Part shown: positions 32,338 to 39,117 of the stretch, one piece after another
How the letters are laid out: each line of letters begins with the position of its first letter
How positions within the stretch are numbered: position 1 is the stretch's first letter
NCBI GenBank assembly: GCA_964522445.1
Contig: CAZFUY010000013.1
Span: 1-39,117 of the forward strand
Direction of reading: 5' to 3'
Origin: CAZFUY01 sp964522445
GTDB lineage: Bacteria > Pseudomonadota > Gammaproteobacteria > SZUA-229
DNA length: 39,117 bases
The notes under the pieces: model-generated
Told to the model about the DNA's origin: nothing
Databases searched by the model: none
What the model saw: the letters and a program-made list of their open reading frames with translations, nothing else
Program-made: the position numbers and the translations under genes

Positions 32338-33084
32338 ATGTCTTCTATAGCCATTATTGGTGGAACAGGTTTAACAAAATTAGAAAATTTACAGATCACC
32401 CATAAAGAAATGGTGAATACACCTTTTGGTATTCCCTCCGGACCGTTAACATTTGGCAAAATATGCAATTTAGATGTTGTGTTTCTGGCGCGTCATGGTT
32501 ATCGGCATACCATTCCACCCCATAAAGTTAATTATCGAGCAAACCTGTGGGCTTTGAAAGAAGCCGGGGTGCAGAGGATTATTTCAGTTGCCGCTGTTGG
32601 TGGTATTACATCTGCAATGAGACCAGAACAGATCGTTATACCTGATCAGATTGTTGATTATACCTACGGGCGATCACAGACATTCTTTGAGAACGATCTT
32701 AGTTTTGTTACACATATAGATTTTACCCACCCTTATGATGCTGAATTACGCAATCAATTGCTGGACAGTGCCAGAAATCTGAAATTAGATGCAGTGGATG
32801 GTGCTGTGTATGCGGCAACTCAGGGGCCTCGGCTGGAAACTGCTGCTGAGGTCAACAGGCTTGAAGGTGATGGCTGTGACATAGTAGGCATGACAGGAAT
32901 GCCTGAAGCGGCATTAGCCAGAGAGCTGAATCTCAAGTATGCAACATGCGCATTAGTGATTAACTGGGCAGCAGGTCGGGGTGGGCAGACAGAAATTAGT
33001 TTGCAGGATATGGAAACATGCCTTGAATCAGGCATGAAAAAAGTTCGGGAATTACTGGAATCCACGCTTCCTGAAGTCTGTTAG
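32338..33084 (+). CDS. mtiP: S-methyl-5'-thioinosine phosphorylase (PNP/MTAP family)
   Basis: This 248-residue member of the purine nucleoside/MTA phosphorylase family has the phosphate-site start IIGGTGLTKLENL, and then RHGYRHTIPPHKVNYRANLWAL, TQGPRLETAAEV and CDIVGMTGMPEAALAREL. In Pseudomonas the related enzyme acts on methylthioinosine, giving hypoxanthine and methylthioribose-1-phosphate. The choice of thioinosine over thioadenosine is inferred from the gammaproteobacterial context and the adjacent hpt; a biochemical difference cannot be read with certainty. TGAGGTGAA precedes the ATG. Confidence 0.85.
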   Translation: MSSIAIIGGTGLTKLENLQITHKEMVNTPFGIPSGPLTFGKICNLDVVFLARHGYRHTIPPHKVNYRANLWALKEAGVQRIISVAAVGGITSAMRPEQIVIPDQIVDYTYGRSQTFFENDLSFVTHIDFTHPYDAELRNQLLDSARNLKLDAVDGAVYAATQGPRLETAAEVNRLEGDGCDIVGMTGMPEAALARELNLKYATCALVINWAAGRGGQTEISLQDMETCLESGMKKVRELLESTLPEVC

Positions 33085-33100
33085 CTCTTATTTCCTAAAA

Positions 33101-33172
33101 TGCAGGAGCGAGCTTTAGCCGCGATAATGAGTTAATTATAATGATTTCACGGCTAAAATCGCATCTGTACGA
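33101..33172. repeat. REP-like palindrome, copy C, degenerate
   Basis: The left arm TGCAGGAGCGAGCTTTAGCC and the right arm TTTCACGGCTAAAATCGCAT are worn copies of the TGTAGGAGCGGC element at 25093 and 38202. It lies between the thioinosine phosphorylase and the methyltransferase-like gene. Confidence 0.65.
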
Positions 33173-33275
33173 ATAATATTGGAATAGTTGCAGGGAGAGG
33201 GAGCATAAATAGCCATGAAATATATACATTCTTAGTATAAAATAGCGCCGCAATTCAAACATTCAGGTTTTATAC

Positions 33276-33857
33276 ATGGCTCGTGCAGATTCTGTTTCTG
33301 ACGCAACAGGCGTTAGCAAACTCATACTTATACTTCGTTATCATGAACAATCACGTCAGTGGTTCGCCATTCTATTTGTTTTACTGGTCAGTTTATTAGG
33401 TCAGCCGCAGGATGCTTTATTATATGCAGGTACAGCGGTGGCATTTATGGGCATCACTGTTCGTATGTGGGCGGCAGGTTATGTCATGAAAAATAAAGAG
33501 CTGGCAACCACAGGGCCTTATGCTTATGTAAGGCATCCTCTTTACGTGGGAAATATTCTTTTACTTTTTGGTTTCTCATTAGCATCATCTTTATGGTGGG
33601 CATTTGTTTTAATGGGCGCTTTGTTATGGTTTTATTATCCACCCACTATTTCTTATGAAGACAATAAACTTCGTAATATTTTTGGTGAAGAGTGGGAAAA
33701 CTGGAGCAAAAATATTCATGCTTTAATTCCAACCTTTGGAAGTAAAGCGGGCAGTGCAAAAAGCAGTTGGTCATTTAAGAAAAGCCTGATGCAAAATGGT
33801 GAGCCGATTATTGTCGCTTATCTTATCGGGTGTTTGTATTTGCTTTACACAAAATAA
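33276..33857 (+). CDS. isoprenylcysteine carboxyl methyltransferase-family membrane protein
   Basis: This 193-residue protein has several membrane helices and the core ICMT/PEMT-type signature GPYAYVRHPLYVGNILLLFGFSLASS, followed by YPPTISYEDNKLRNIFGEEWENW. In eukaryotes such enzymes methylate prenylated cysteine using S-adenosylmethionine; bacterial substrates are mostly unknown. An extra helix at the end (EPIIVAYLIGCLYLLYTK) follows a cytoplasmic loop. The next gene, a kinase-like protein, begins directly after its stop, so a shared role is plausible, for example in lipid or envelope modification. Confidence 0.85.
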   Translation: MARADSVSDATGVSKLILILRYHEQSRQWFAILFVLLVSLLGQPQDALLYAGTAVAFMGITVRMWAAGYVMKNKELATTGPYAYVRHPLYVGNILLLFGFSLASSLWWAFVLMGALLWFYYPPTISYEDNKLRNIFGEEWENWSKNIHALIPTFGSKAGSAKSSWSFKKSLMQNGEPIIVAYLIGCLYLLYTK

Positions 33858-34544
33858 ATGCTTGAAGGACTAAACGACTTATCTGAAGCTGAGCTAAAAC
33901 AATGGATAGAACAAAGCCTGGCTAAAAAAAATAATATACTGGCCGCAGGTTATCAGGGTCAAACTCTAATTTATAGCACTGATCATCATCAGCTTGTTAT
34001 TAAAGTGCCTCATGGACGAGGGCTCATCAAACGCTTTCATATCTCCATGCTCAAACATGAGTATGCTGTTTATAAAAAACTATCGGGTTTTAGTGGCGCG
34101 CCAAAATGTTATGGACTGGTTGATAATCAGTACCTTGTTATTGAATTTATTAATGGCGTACCTATTCGTGAAGCTCGACCCGTTGATGAAGAAAATTATT
34201 TTAGTAAACTCTTTGAATTTATCCTGCTAATTCACAAAAGTGATGTTGCACATATGGATTTAAAAAAGAAGGATAATTTACTGGTGGTTGATGGACGTAC
34301 GCCCTGTATTATTGATTTTGGTGCTTCGGTAATAAAAAAAGAAGGGTTTCACCCATTTAATCATTTTTACTATAATCTGGCAAAACGTTTTGACTTTAAT
34401 GCCTGGATAAAACATAAGTACAATAATAATTTAGAAGCTATTTCAGATGCTGATAAACCTTATTTTAATAAAACCTATATAGAAATTTTTTCTCGAAAAA
34501 TAAAGCGTTTTTATAAAGATTATATTTATGATAAACGTAAGTAA
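33858..34544 (+). CDS. RIO/Kdo-kinase-like protein kinase fold
   Basis: This 228-residue protein has the short kinase-like plan. A likely nucleotide lysine is in LVIKVPHGRG, hinge-like VIEFINGVPI follows, then the catalytic loop HMDLKKKDNLLV with Asp and Asn, and the metal-binding DFGAS. It has no membrane segment. The C-terminus is very basic (RKIKRFYKDYIYDKRK). Bacterial relatives include RIO-like kinases and sugar kinases of lipopolysaccharide biosynthesis; I cannot tell which. It starts at the base right after the stop of the methyltransferase-like gene. Confidence 0.75.
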   Translation: MLEGLNDLSEAELKQWIEQSLAKKNNILAAGYQGQTLIYSTDHHQLVIKVPHGRGLIKRFHISMLKHEYAVYKKLSGFSGAPKCYGLVDNQYLVIEFINGVPIREARPVDEENYFSKLFEFILLIHKSDVAHMDLKKKDNLLVVDGRTPCIIDFGASVIKKEGFHPFNHFYYNLAKRFDFNAWIKHKYNNNLEAISDADKPYFNKTYIEIFSRKIKRFYKDYIYDKRK

Positions 34545-34555
34545 ACGTTATTTTT

Positions 34556-35137
34556 TTACACAGAGTATCCCTGGCTGCTTTTTTTTCGTATCTGTATATT
34601 GCCCTGTTTTTCCGGATACTTTCCTTCCTTGTTTTTATAGAAGTCTTTTATTATTAGCAGATCTTTTTCAATGTCACCACAGGGAATAAAGTATTGGCCA
34701 ATGCCTAGTTTTTTGTTGGGATAATCAAGGTAACCTAATGCAACAGGGATTTTTGCTTCCAGAGCAATGTAATAAAATCCACTTCTCCAATATTCAGTTT
34801 TAGAACGAGTACCCTCAGGAGCAAGAGCAATAGAAAGTTCATCATAATTATTATATAAGTTTGCAATCTTCTTTATAAAGCCAGTGTGGATACTGCGATC
34901 TACAGGTATGCCTCCAATTGATTTGAAAAAAATACCCAGTGGCCATTTAAAAAGTGTGTTTTTACCAACCCAGTTAAATTTTAATCCCATGGCAGACATG
35001 CCAAGCAGAGCTAAAGGAAAGTCCCAGTTGCTGGTATGAAAAGCAGCAATAATGATGTATTTATTATCTGCTGGAAGGTTTTTTTCAACTGACCAGCCAA
35101 ATAACTTAAGAATAAAAAGTGAAACTGATTTTAGCAT
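34556..35137 (-). CDS. PlsC-like acyltransferase
   Basis: This 193-residue protein has the glycerolipid acyltransferase motifs HTSNWD (about 34-39; H-x4-D) and APEGTRSKTEYWRSG (about 108-122), with GGIPVDRS between them. A hydrophobic N-terminal helix suggests membrane contact. It is shorter than typical PlsC but typical of this small subgroup, often annotated 1-acylglycerol-3-phosphate acyltransferase. The acceptor is unknown. It converges on the RIO-like kinase gene. Confidence 0.85.
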   Translation of the reverse strand: MLKSVSLFILKLFGWSVEKNLPADNKYIIIAAFHTSNWDFPLALLGMSAMGLKFNWVGKNTLFKWPLGIFFKSIGGIPVDRSIHTGFIKKIANLYNNYDELSIALAPEGTRSKTEYWRSGFYYIALEAKIPVALGYLDYPNKKLGIGQYFIPCGDIEKDLLIIKDFYKNKEGKYPEKQGNIQIRKKSSQGYSV

Positions 35138-35389
35138 AATTGATTTTTTAACCTGAAAGTATAAAGAATAAACCGGATTGCATTGTGGTCGAGCATGGAT
35201 AAATTTTTATACCTGTTGTTGTTTTTTTTGCATCAGAGTATTAGAAATTCTGTATTATTTATTTACTATAGTATAGTAAGTGGAATGATACATGCTGGTA
35301 AGGGTGATGTTTTTACTATTGTAAAGATTTGGAATAAAGTTCGGGTAAATTTTGGGCACAAGATGCTTATTTATAATTAATAGAGTCCC

Positions 35390-35710
35390 ATGATGTATGA
35401 TCTAAGTGATGTTTTTTATTTTTTTGTTTTAGTGGCTGGTTTTTTCTACTGGTCTAAAGCCATGGCAGTTAAAGAAATAGCGCATAATGCAGCTAAACAA
35501 AGCTGTAAAAATGCGAATGTCTTATTTCTGGATGACTCAGTTGCTGCACATAAAGCCCGTTTACGCCGAAATGATTATGGACGAGTAATGATTTATCGAG
35601 AATATAATTTTGAATTTACCACAGATGGCAGCCAGCGTTACCATGGCGAGATTCACATGCTGGGTAAACACATAGAGCATGTGGAGTTAGATGCTTACCG
35701 AATATTATAA
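35390..35710 (+). CDS. DUF3301 membrane-anchored protein
   Basis: This 106-residue protein has one N-terminal helix (LSDVFYFFVLVAGFFYWSKAM) and a small soluble domain with CKNANVLFLDDSVA, RLRRNDYGRVMIYREYNFEFTTDG and YHGEIHMLGKHIEHVELDAYRIL. These are the usual DUF3301 features, widespread in gammaproteobacteria, with no known function. Two ATG codons in a row (35390, 35393) are possible starts. The end overlaps the HopJ-family gene by six bases. Confidence 0.85.
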   Translation: MMYDLSDVFYFFVLVAGFFYWSKAMAVKEIAHNAAKQSCKNANVLFLDDSVAAHKARLRRNDYGRVMIYREYNFEFTTDGSQRYHGEIHMLGKHIEHVELDAYRIL

Positions 35711-36064
35711 ATTTCTTTTTAAAACATCATTATCAAATTGAATGCCCTTCCAGCCGTGTATCATAAATGTCCGTATATTTGCATGGTCACTTGCCTCTGG
35801 GTGCATTAATACATCCTTTCTATAAAAGTCTCCAAAACATGATAGCGTTTCTTCTTTGCTGAGTTTGTTGATAAGCCCAAATGCAAAAATCTTGCATGAT
35901 CCTTCATTGCTGCCCGCTTCATTTGTAATAATGTCTTTATTGATACCATTAAAAAATTTAGAGGGTGTGTAGTCATAGTTATCATTAATAAGCTGTATTG
36001 TCTGGTCAAAACTTACTTTCTGAGGATGATCTTTAATGAACTTAATAAACTGGCTAATGGTCAT
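35705..36064 (-). CDS. HopJ-family protein
   Basis: This 119-residue cytoplasmic protein belongs to the HopJ family, named from Pseudomonas type III effectors but widespread in free-living bacteria. Typical segments are DHPQKVSFDQTIQLINDNYDYTP, SKFFNGINKDIITNEAG, CKIFAFGLINKLSKEETLSCFGDFYRKDVL and HANIRTFMIHGWKGIQF. No type III secretion gene is nearby, so an effector role is not implied. It is divergent from the CopD-family gene. Confidence 0.85.
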   Translation of the reverse strand: MTISQFIKFIKDHPQKVSFDQTIQLINDNYDYTPSKFFNGINKDIITNEAGSNEGSCKIFAFGLINKLSKEETLSCFGDFYRKDVLMHPEASDHANIRTFMIHGWKGIQFDNDVLKRNL

Positions 36065-36165
36065 AGACGTTACTCTAAAATGGCAGTGTTAATTGATAGA
36101 TTTTATTATAACCTAAGTGATACTATCTTTAGCTAAATCAAGTATGAATTAATGAAGGCGTAAAT

Positions 36166-36627
36166 ATGAATAGTCTGTATATCGCATTACACATTTTATC
36201 TGTTATTGTCTGGGTAGGAGGTATGTTCTTTGCGCATGTCTGTTTGCGTCCCGTGGCGGTTACTGAGCTTGAGCCGCCTTACAGGTTAAGACTTTGGGTG
36301 GGTGTGTTTGGGCGTTTCTTCCCTGTTGTATGGGTTGCCGTTTTGCTCTTACTCTTAACGGGCTATTTAATGATTTTTTCAATCTGGCAGGGATTTGCAG
36401 CGACACCATTGTATGTACATATTATGAATGGTATAGGCGTTTTAATGATTCTAATTTTTATGCGTGTTTATTTTTCACCCTACCCAAAACTTAAAAAAGC
36501 GGTTGCAGAAGAACAATGGCCTGTGGGTGCTGATGCACTGGCGCAGATTCGTCAGCTGGTAGGTATAAATATAATTTTAGGAGCAATCGTAACGGTGGTT
36601 GCTTCAGCCGGACGTTACTGGGGATAA
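36166..36627 (+). CDS. CopD-family membrane protein
   Basis: This 153-residue integral membrane protein has four helices (about 5-25, 50-72, 83-103, 130-150) and the CopD-type segments LHILSVIVWVGGMFFAHVCLRP and LLLTGYLMIF. Conserved histidines (His8, His24, His80) may bind copper or heme. The family handles copper transport or related membrane redox tasks; no copper genes are adjacent. An AGGCG ribosome site precedes the ATG. The epimerase gene follows by three bases. Confidence 0.85.
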   Translation: MNSLYIALHILSVIVWVGGMFFAHVCLRPVAVTELEPPYRLRLWVGVFGRFFPVVWVAVLLLLLTGYLMIFSIWQGFAATPLYVHIMNGIGVLMILIFMRVYFSPYPKLKKAVAEEQWPVGADALAQIRQLVGINIILGAIVTVVASAGRYWG

Positions 36628-36630
36628 ATC

Positions 36631-37539
36631 ATGTCTGATATTTCATTGCTTAATAATCAGTTTGGAATAGATAATCATATCGTTTTCGAAGAAGGTGCAG
36701 GGGGGCAGGCAGTTATCTCAGTTGTTAATTCTCATGCAACTGCGGCTATTATGATGCAGGGCGCACACCTTATAAGCTGGCACCCCAAAAACGAAAAGCC
36801 TGTTATCTGGATTTCAGAAGATGCCAAATTTGCAGCAGGGAAATCAATTCGCGGTGGCATTCCTGTTTGCTGGCCCTGGTTTGGCCCGCATGATAGTGAA
36901 TCTTCTTTTCCAGCACATGGTTTTGCCAGAACAGTTCCCTGGGAAGTTATTGAAACCAAACAACTGGAAAATGGCAATACACAAATTACATTTCAAATTA
37001 TTCAATCTGATGCAACACAAAAATTGTGGCCGCACCCGTGTCAGTTAAAAATGATTTTTAATATTGGCAATAGTCTGGAAATTAAATTAATTACTCATAA
37101 TACAGGCAATGATTCGATTGTTATTGGTGAAGCATTACATACTTATTTTGCTGTCAGTGATGCGAGTAAAATATCTATTCAGGGGTTAGAGGGATGCACC
37201 TATTTAGATAAGGTTGATGGTTTTAAACGTAAACAGCAATCAGGTTCAATAAAAATAAATAAAGAAGTTGATCGTGTTTATCTGGATACGGAATCTGATT
37301 GCATTATTAATGATCTCGGCTTAAATCGTAATATTTGTATTAGTAAAACAGGAAGTCATTCAACCGTTGTATGGAACCCCTGGCAGGAAACAGCAAATAA
37401 AATGGGTGATCTGGGTGAAGACGGTTATTTAGATATGGTTTGTGTTGAAAGTGCAAATGCGGCTGAAAATGTTATTACAATCGAGCCGGGTGATGAGCAT
37501 TGTTTATCTGTTAGTTACAGGCTTGAAGCGATTGTTTAA
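36631..37539 (+). CDS. glucose-6-phosphate 1-epimerase (YeaD family)
   Basis: This 302-residue protein belongs to the aldose-1-epimerase-like YeaD family (D-hexose-6-phosphate mutarotase). Typical parts are GAHLISWHP, KSIRGGIPVCWPWFGPH, FPAHGFARTVPWEV, GEALHTYFAVSD and TVVWNPWQETA. His/Glu residues of the active site (HGFAR, EALHTYF) are present. It is cytoplasmic and acts on anomers of sugar phosphates. It follows the CopD-family gene closely, probably by chance of operon order. Its end overlaps the converging outer-membrane protein gene by four bases. Confidence 0.92.
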   Translation: MSDISLLNNQFGIDNHIVFEEGAGGQAVISVVNSHATAAIMMQGAHLISWHPKNEKPVIWISEDAKFAAGKSIRGGIPVCWPWFGPHDSESSFPAHGFARTVPWEVIETKQLENGNTQITFQIIQSDATQKLWPHPCQLKMIFNIGNSLEIKLITHNTGNDSIVIGEALHTYFAVSDASKISIQGLEGCTYLDKVDGFKRKQQSGSIKINKEVDRVYLDTESDCIINDLGLNRNICISKTGSHSTVVWNPWQETANKMGDLGEDGYLDMVCVESANAAENVITIEPGDEHCLSVSYRLEAIV

Positions 37540-38114
37540 AAAGTAATAATTAAACTAAGATAGGTTTCATTTAAATCATCGACACTACTCTTAGCTGTAA
37601 CAGCGCCCGAGCTATCAACTATATCTGTTTCAATCTGTGCGGGGCGTATTCGATAACCAAGTTCAAGCATAATATTAGCGGGTAAGAATACAATTGCGCC
37701 TGCCTGAACGCCATAGATTGTACCCAGTGATGCATCGCTTATTCCTGAACCACTATAAATCATGCCCGCGCCGCCCGCGGCAACACCTGTAAAAAAGGTA
37801 AAAGTTGAATCTATGGGAATAAGATAATCTGCTGAAGCGGTTAGTGATATAAAGTCGAAATCTGTATACCCAATATAGCTGAGCGTGGCATTGAAACGGT
37901 ATTTGTTCTGATAAAATAAATCGGTATAAATGCCCAGTCCAGAACCACTGCTTTTGGTTGTTGTTGTGCCGCCAGTTGTCTGTGTGATTTTCTCAGTAAG
38001 ATCCTGATTGATGGCTGCAATACCATAGTATTGAACATTCTCAGCCAGTAAATTACTGGATGAAAAAACAATAATGGTAGTTAGTAGCAAGCGTTTGAAC
38101 ATTTTTTTATCCAT
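37536..38114 (-). CDS. small outer-membrane beta-barrel protein
   Basis: This 192-residue exported protein has a signal peptide (ending SSNLLA-EN) and alternating hydrophobic/polar strands such as YRFNATLSYIGYTDFDF, SADYLIPIDSTFTFFTG and NIMLELGYRIRPAQ, and ends ETYLSLIITF with the terminal Phe of outer-membrane proteins. A Gly/Ser/Thr stretch near residues 45-57 would be a surface loop. It resembles OmpA/OmpX-like 8-strand barrels. No family name is safe. Confidence 0.75.
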   Translation of the reverse strand: MDKKMFKRLLLTTIIVFSSSNLLAENVQYYGIAAINQDLTEKITQTTGGTTTTKSSGSGLGIYTDLFYQNKYRFNATLSYIGYTDFDFISLTASADYLIPIDSTFTFFTGVAAGGAGMIYSGSGISDASLGTIYGVQAGAIVFLPANIMLELGYRIRPAQIETDIVDSSGAVTAKSSVDDLNETYLSLIITF

Positions 38115-38201
38115 TAATATATTTATATTAAAGATTAGTTCAATCTGAAGGAAATGTCATTAAAGCTATTTGAAAGTTATTTAGTTCAAACTAAGGTTTT
38201 T

Positions 38202-38266
38202 TGTAGGAGCGGCTTTAGCCGCGATTTGTTAGTTTATTAAATAAATCGCGGCTAAAGCCGCTCCTA
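38202..38266. repeat. REP-like palindrome, copy D, best preserved
   Basis: Arms at 38204-38227 and 38243-38266 match fully over 24 bases around a 15-base centre. Each arm also holds its own small palindrome GCGGCTTTAGCCGC. It lies between two minus-strand genes, the outer-membrane protein and the lipase-like protein. Confidence 0.9.
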
Positions 38267-38283
38267 TATCTATAGTTTGTAAA

Positions 38284-39114
38284 TTAACCGTTCTGTAGTA
38301 TCTCAACCAGCAACTGACCATCCGCAGGGTTCAATGAATGATTAGCAGGTGTTAAGTAAACTTTAGCTTTGCCTCGCAACTGTGGAACATAATTCAAATC
38401 CTGACTGAAAGCCGGTACTAATTCATCTCCAGTCTGGCGAATAATTGAGTAGTAGTTAATATCAGGGTGAGGTTGTTGATTCAGCCAGCCTATAAGGCTA
38501 CCGGGAGTGGCAGGTGTTAAATCTATCAAAGCCCCCTGTGAATGTTTAAGGTACTGGTAATCATCGCCCCCCAATACATTTTTTAGAAAACTAATACCAG
38601 GGCCTGGGCAGAAGAAAGGCTTGTCATGAATGATATCAAGCCCCTGAATAGCGCGGCCAGTACCCAGATTGGGTGAAGCAATGGTAATCAGTGTTTTGAT
38701 TTTGGGTGAGTCAGGGTTGACAAGAACCAAACGAGAAACTACGCCCCCCGCAGAGTGGCCAGCAATAATTATTGCATCTTCTGGATGGCGCTGTTTAATA
38801 AAATGAAGCTCTGAATATAAATGAGCAGCCTGTATCTGTAAGGGCGCTTCTGCGGGCAAATGAACGCGGTAAACTTTGTTGCCTGCACTGGCTCTTGCTG
38901 CTCCCATATGGATAATGCCGCCCTCAGGTGTGGCGGTAACTATACCGGCATCATTCCAGCCATTAGCTTTTAATATGGGTAATATCCCACTTTGTAGCCA
39001 GGTATCCGCATTGGCTGCCCAGCCATGCACCAGCACCAGAACATCAGCGCGTGCCGGGGTGAATAACAGCATCAATAAAGTAAATAATAAAGAGAGAACA
39101 GGAATTTTTTTCAT
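38284..39114 (-). CDS. exported lipase-like alpha/beta hydrolase
   Basis: This 276-residue protein has a signal peptide (ending ARA-DV, about residue 23) and a hydrolase core. VLVLVHGWAANADTW is the oxyanion-hole strand, IIAGHSAGGVVSRL holds the nucleophile Ser, TGDELVPAFS the likely acid Asp, and TPANHSLNPAD the likely His. The plan is that of lipases and PGAP1-like esterases. Substrate unknown; periplasmic or secreted. The whole gene is present, starting three bases from the window end. Confidence 0.85.
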   Translation of the reverse strand: MKKIPVLSLLFTLLMLLFTPARADVLVLVHGWAANADTWLQSGILPILKANGWNDAGIVTATPEGGIIHMGAARASAGNKVYRVHLPAEAPLQIQAAHLYSELHFIKQRHPEDAIIIAGHSAGGVVSRLVLVNPDSPKIKTLITIASPNLGTGRAIQGLDIIHDKPFFCPGPGISFLKNVLGGDDYQYLKHSQGALIDLTPATPGSLIGWLNQQPHPDINYYSIIRQTGDELVPAFSQDLNYVPQLRGKAKVYLTPANHSLNPADGQLLVEILQNG

Positions 39115-39117
39115 GGT

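Noticed and set aside
34534..34557. Possible terminator AACGT/ACGTT followed by a T-run after the RIO-like kinase
   Set aside because: The stem is only five AT-rich pairs and overlaps the stop region; too weak to call.
35183..35380. 65-codon open frame between the acyltransferase and DUF3301 genes
   Set aside because: It needs a TTG start or a late ATG, has no ribosome site and no recognisable fold; the AT-rich spacer easily gives such frames.
35705..36064. Type III secretion effector role for the HopJ-family gene
   Set aside because: The family name comes from a Pseudomonas effector, but homologues are common in bacteria without type III secretion, and no secretion genes are here.
1..39117. 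CRISPR arrays, tRNA or rRNA genes, transposases, phage genes
   Set aside because: No regular spacer-repeat array, no cloverleaf-like segment noticed by eye and no matching proteins were seen; a tRNA scan would be needed to be certain.

Overview
The window looks like a scaffold piece from a low-GC gammaproteobacterium, probably a metagenome assembly because two runs of exactly 100 N (18145-18244, 21239-21338) join contigs. The gammaproteobacterial call rests on the pyrG-kdsA-eno-ftsB-ispD-ispF block, zapE, nagZ, a YqiA-type esterase, a HopJ-family protein and the S-methyl-5'-thioinosine phosphorylase/hpt pair. A respiratory, sulfur-linked lifestyle is suggested, not proven, by 35 c-type heme-binding sites in one operon, three DsrE-fold proteins and two FNR-like sites. 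Genus cannot be named from the sequence.

Region 1 (1-7446) is one plus-strand operon for electron transfer: an eight-heme membrane-anchored cytochrome, a multi-helix cytochrome b, a 39-residue membrane protein easily missed, a three-heme cytochrome with two membrane helices, an NHL-repeat protein and a 1051-residue cytochrome with 24 CXXCH motifs in tandem four-heme units. Together they look like a quinone-linked module passing electrons into a long periplasmic or extracellular heme wire. No beta-barrel conduit gene is adjacent.

Region 2 (7447-12375) starts with a repeat-rich spacer and an OB-fold lipoprotein. A divergent locus follows: an ECF sigma factor and a membrane protein joining an anti-sigma-like N-terminus to a periplasmic DsrE-fold domain on the minus strand, and a secreted DsrE-fold protein plus a large porin on the plus strand. 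A perfect 15-bp inverted repeat lies between them. This is the strongest candidate for an undescribed signalling system.

Region 3 (12376-22354) holds a Lon-family protease with a degenerate Walker A, a PreP-like M16 protease, a DUF503 protein cut by the first gap, a diheme cytochrome c peroxidase-like lipoprotein with a perfect FNR box upstream, a SixA-like phosphatase, a small conserved protein, a tandem thioredoxin-fold protein whose start lies in the second gap, and zapE cut by that gap.

Region 4 (22355-28306) is the housekeeping block pyrG-kdsA-eno-ftsB-ispD-ispF, closed by a clear terminator. Region 5 (28307-34544) holds the esterase, nagZ and a compact run of mechanosensitive channel, DsrE protein, hpt, thioinosine phosphorylase, methyltransferase-family membrane protein and RIO-like kinase. 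Region 6 (34545-39117) carries an acyltransferase, DUF3301, HopJ-family, CopD-family, aldose-epimerase-family, outer-membrane and lipase-like proteins.

Several families of dispersed palindromic repeats occupy intergenic spaces. One, of the GTAGGAGCGGCTTTAGCCGC type, occurs four times, including once between kdsA and eno. No rRNA, tRNA, CRISPR array, transposase or prophage gene was seen.
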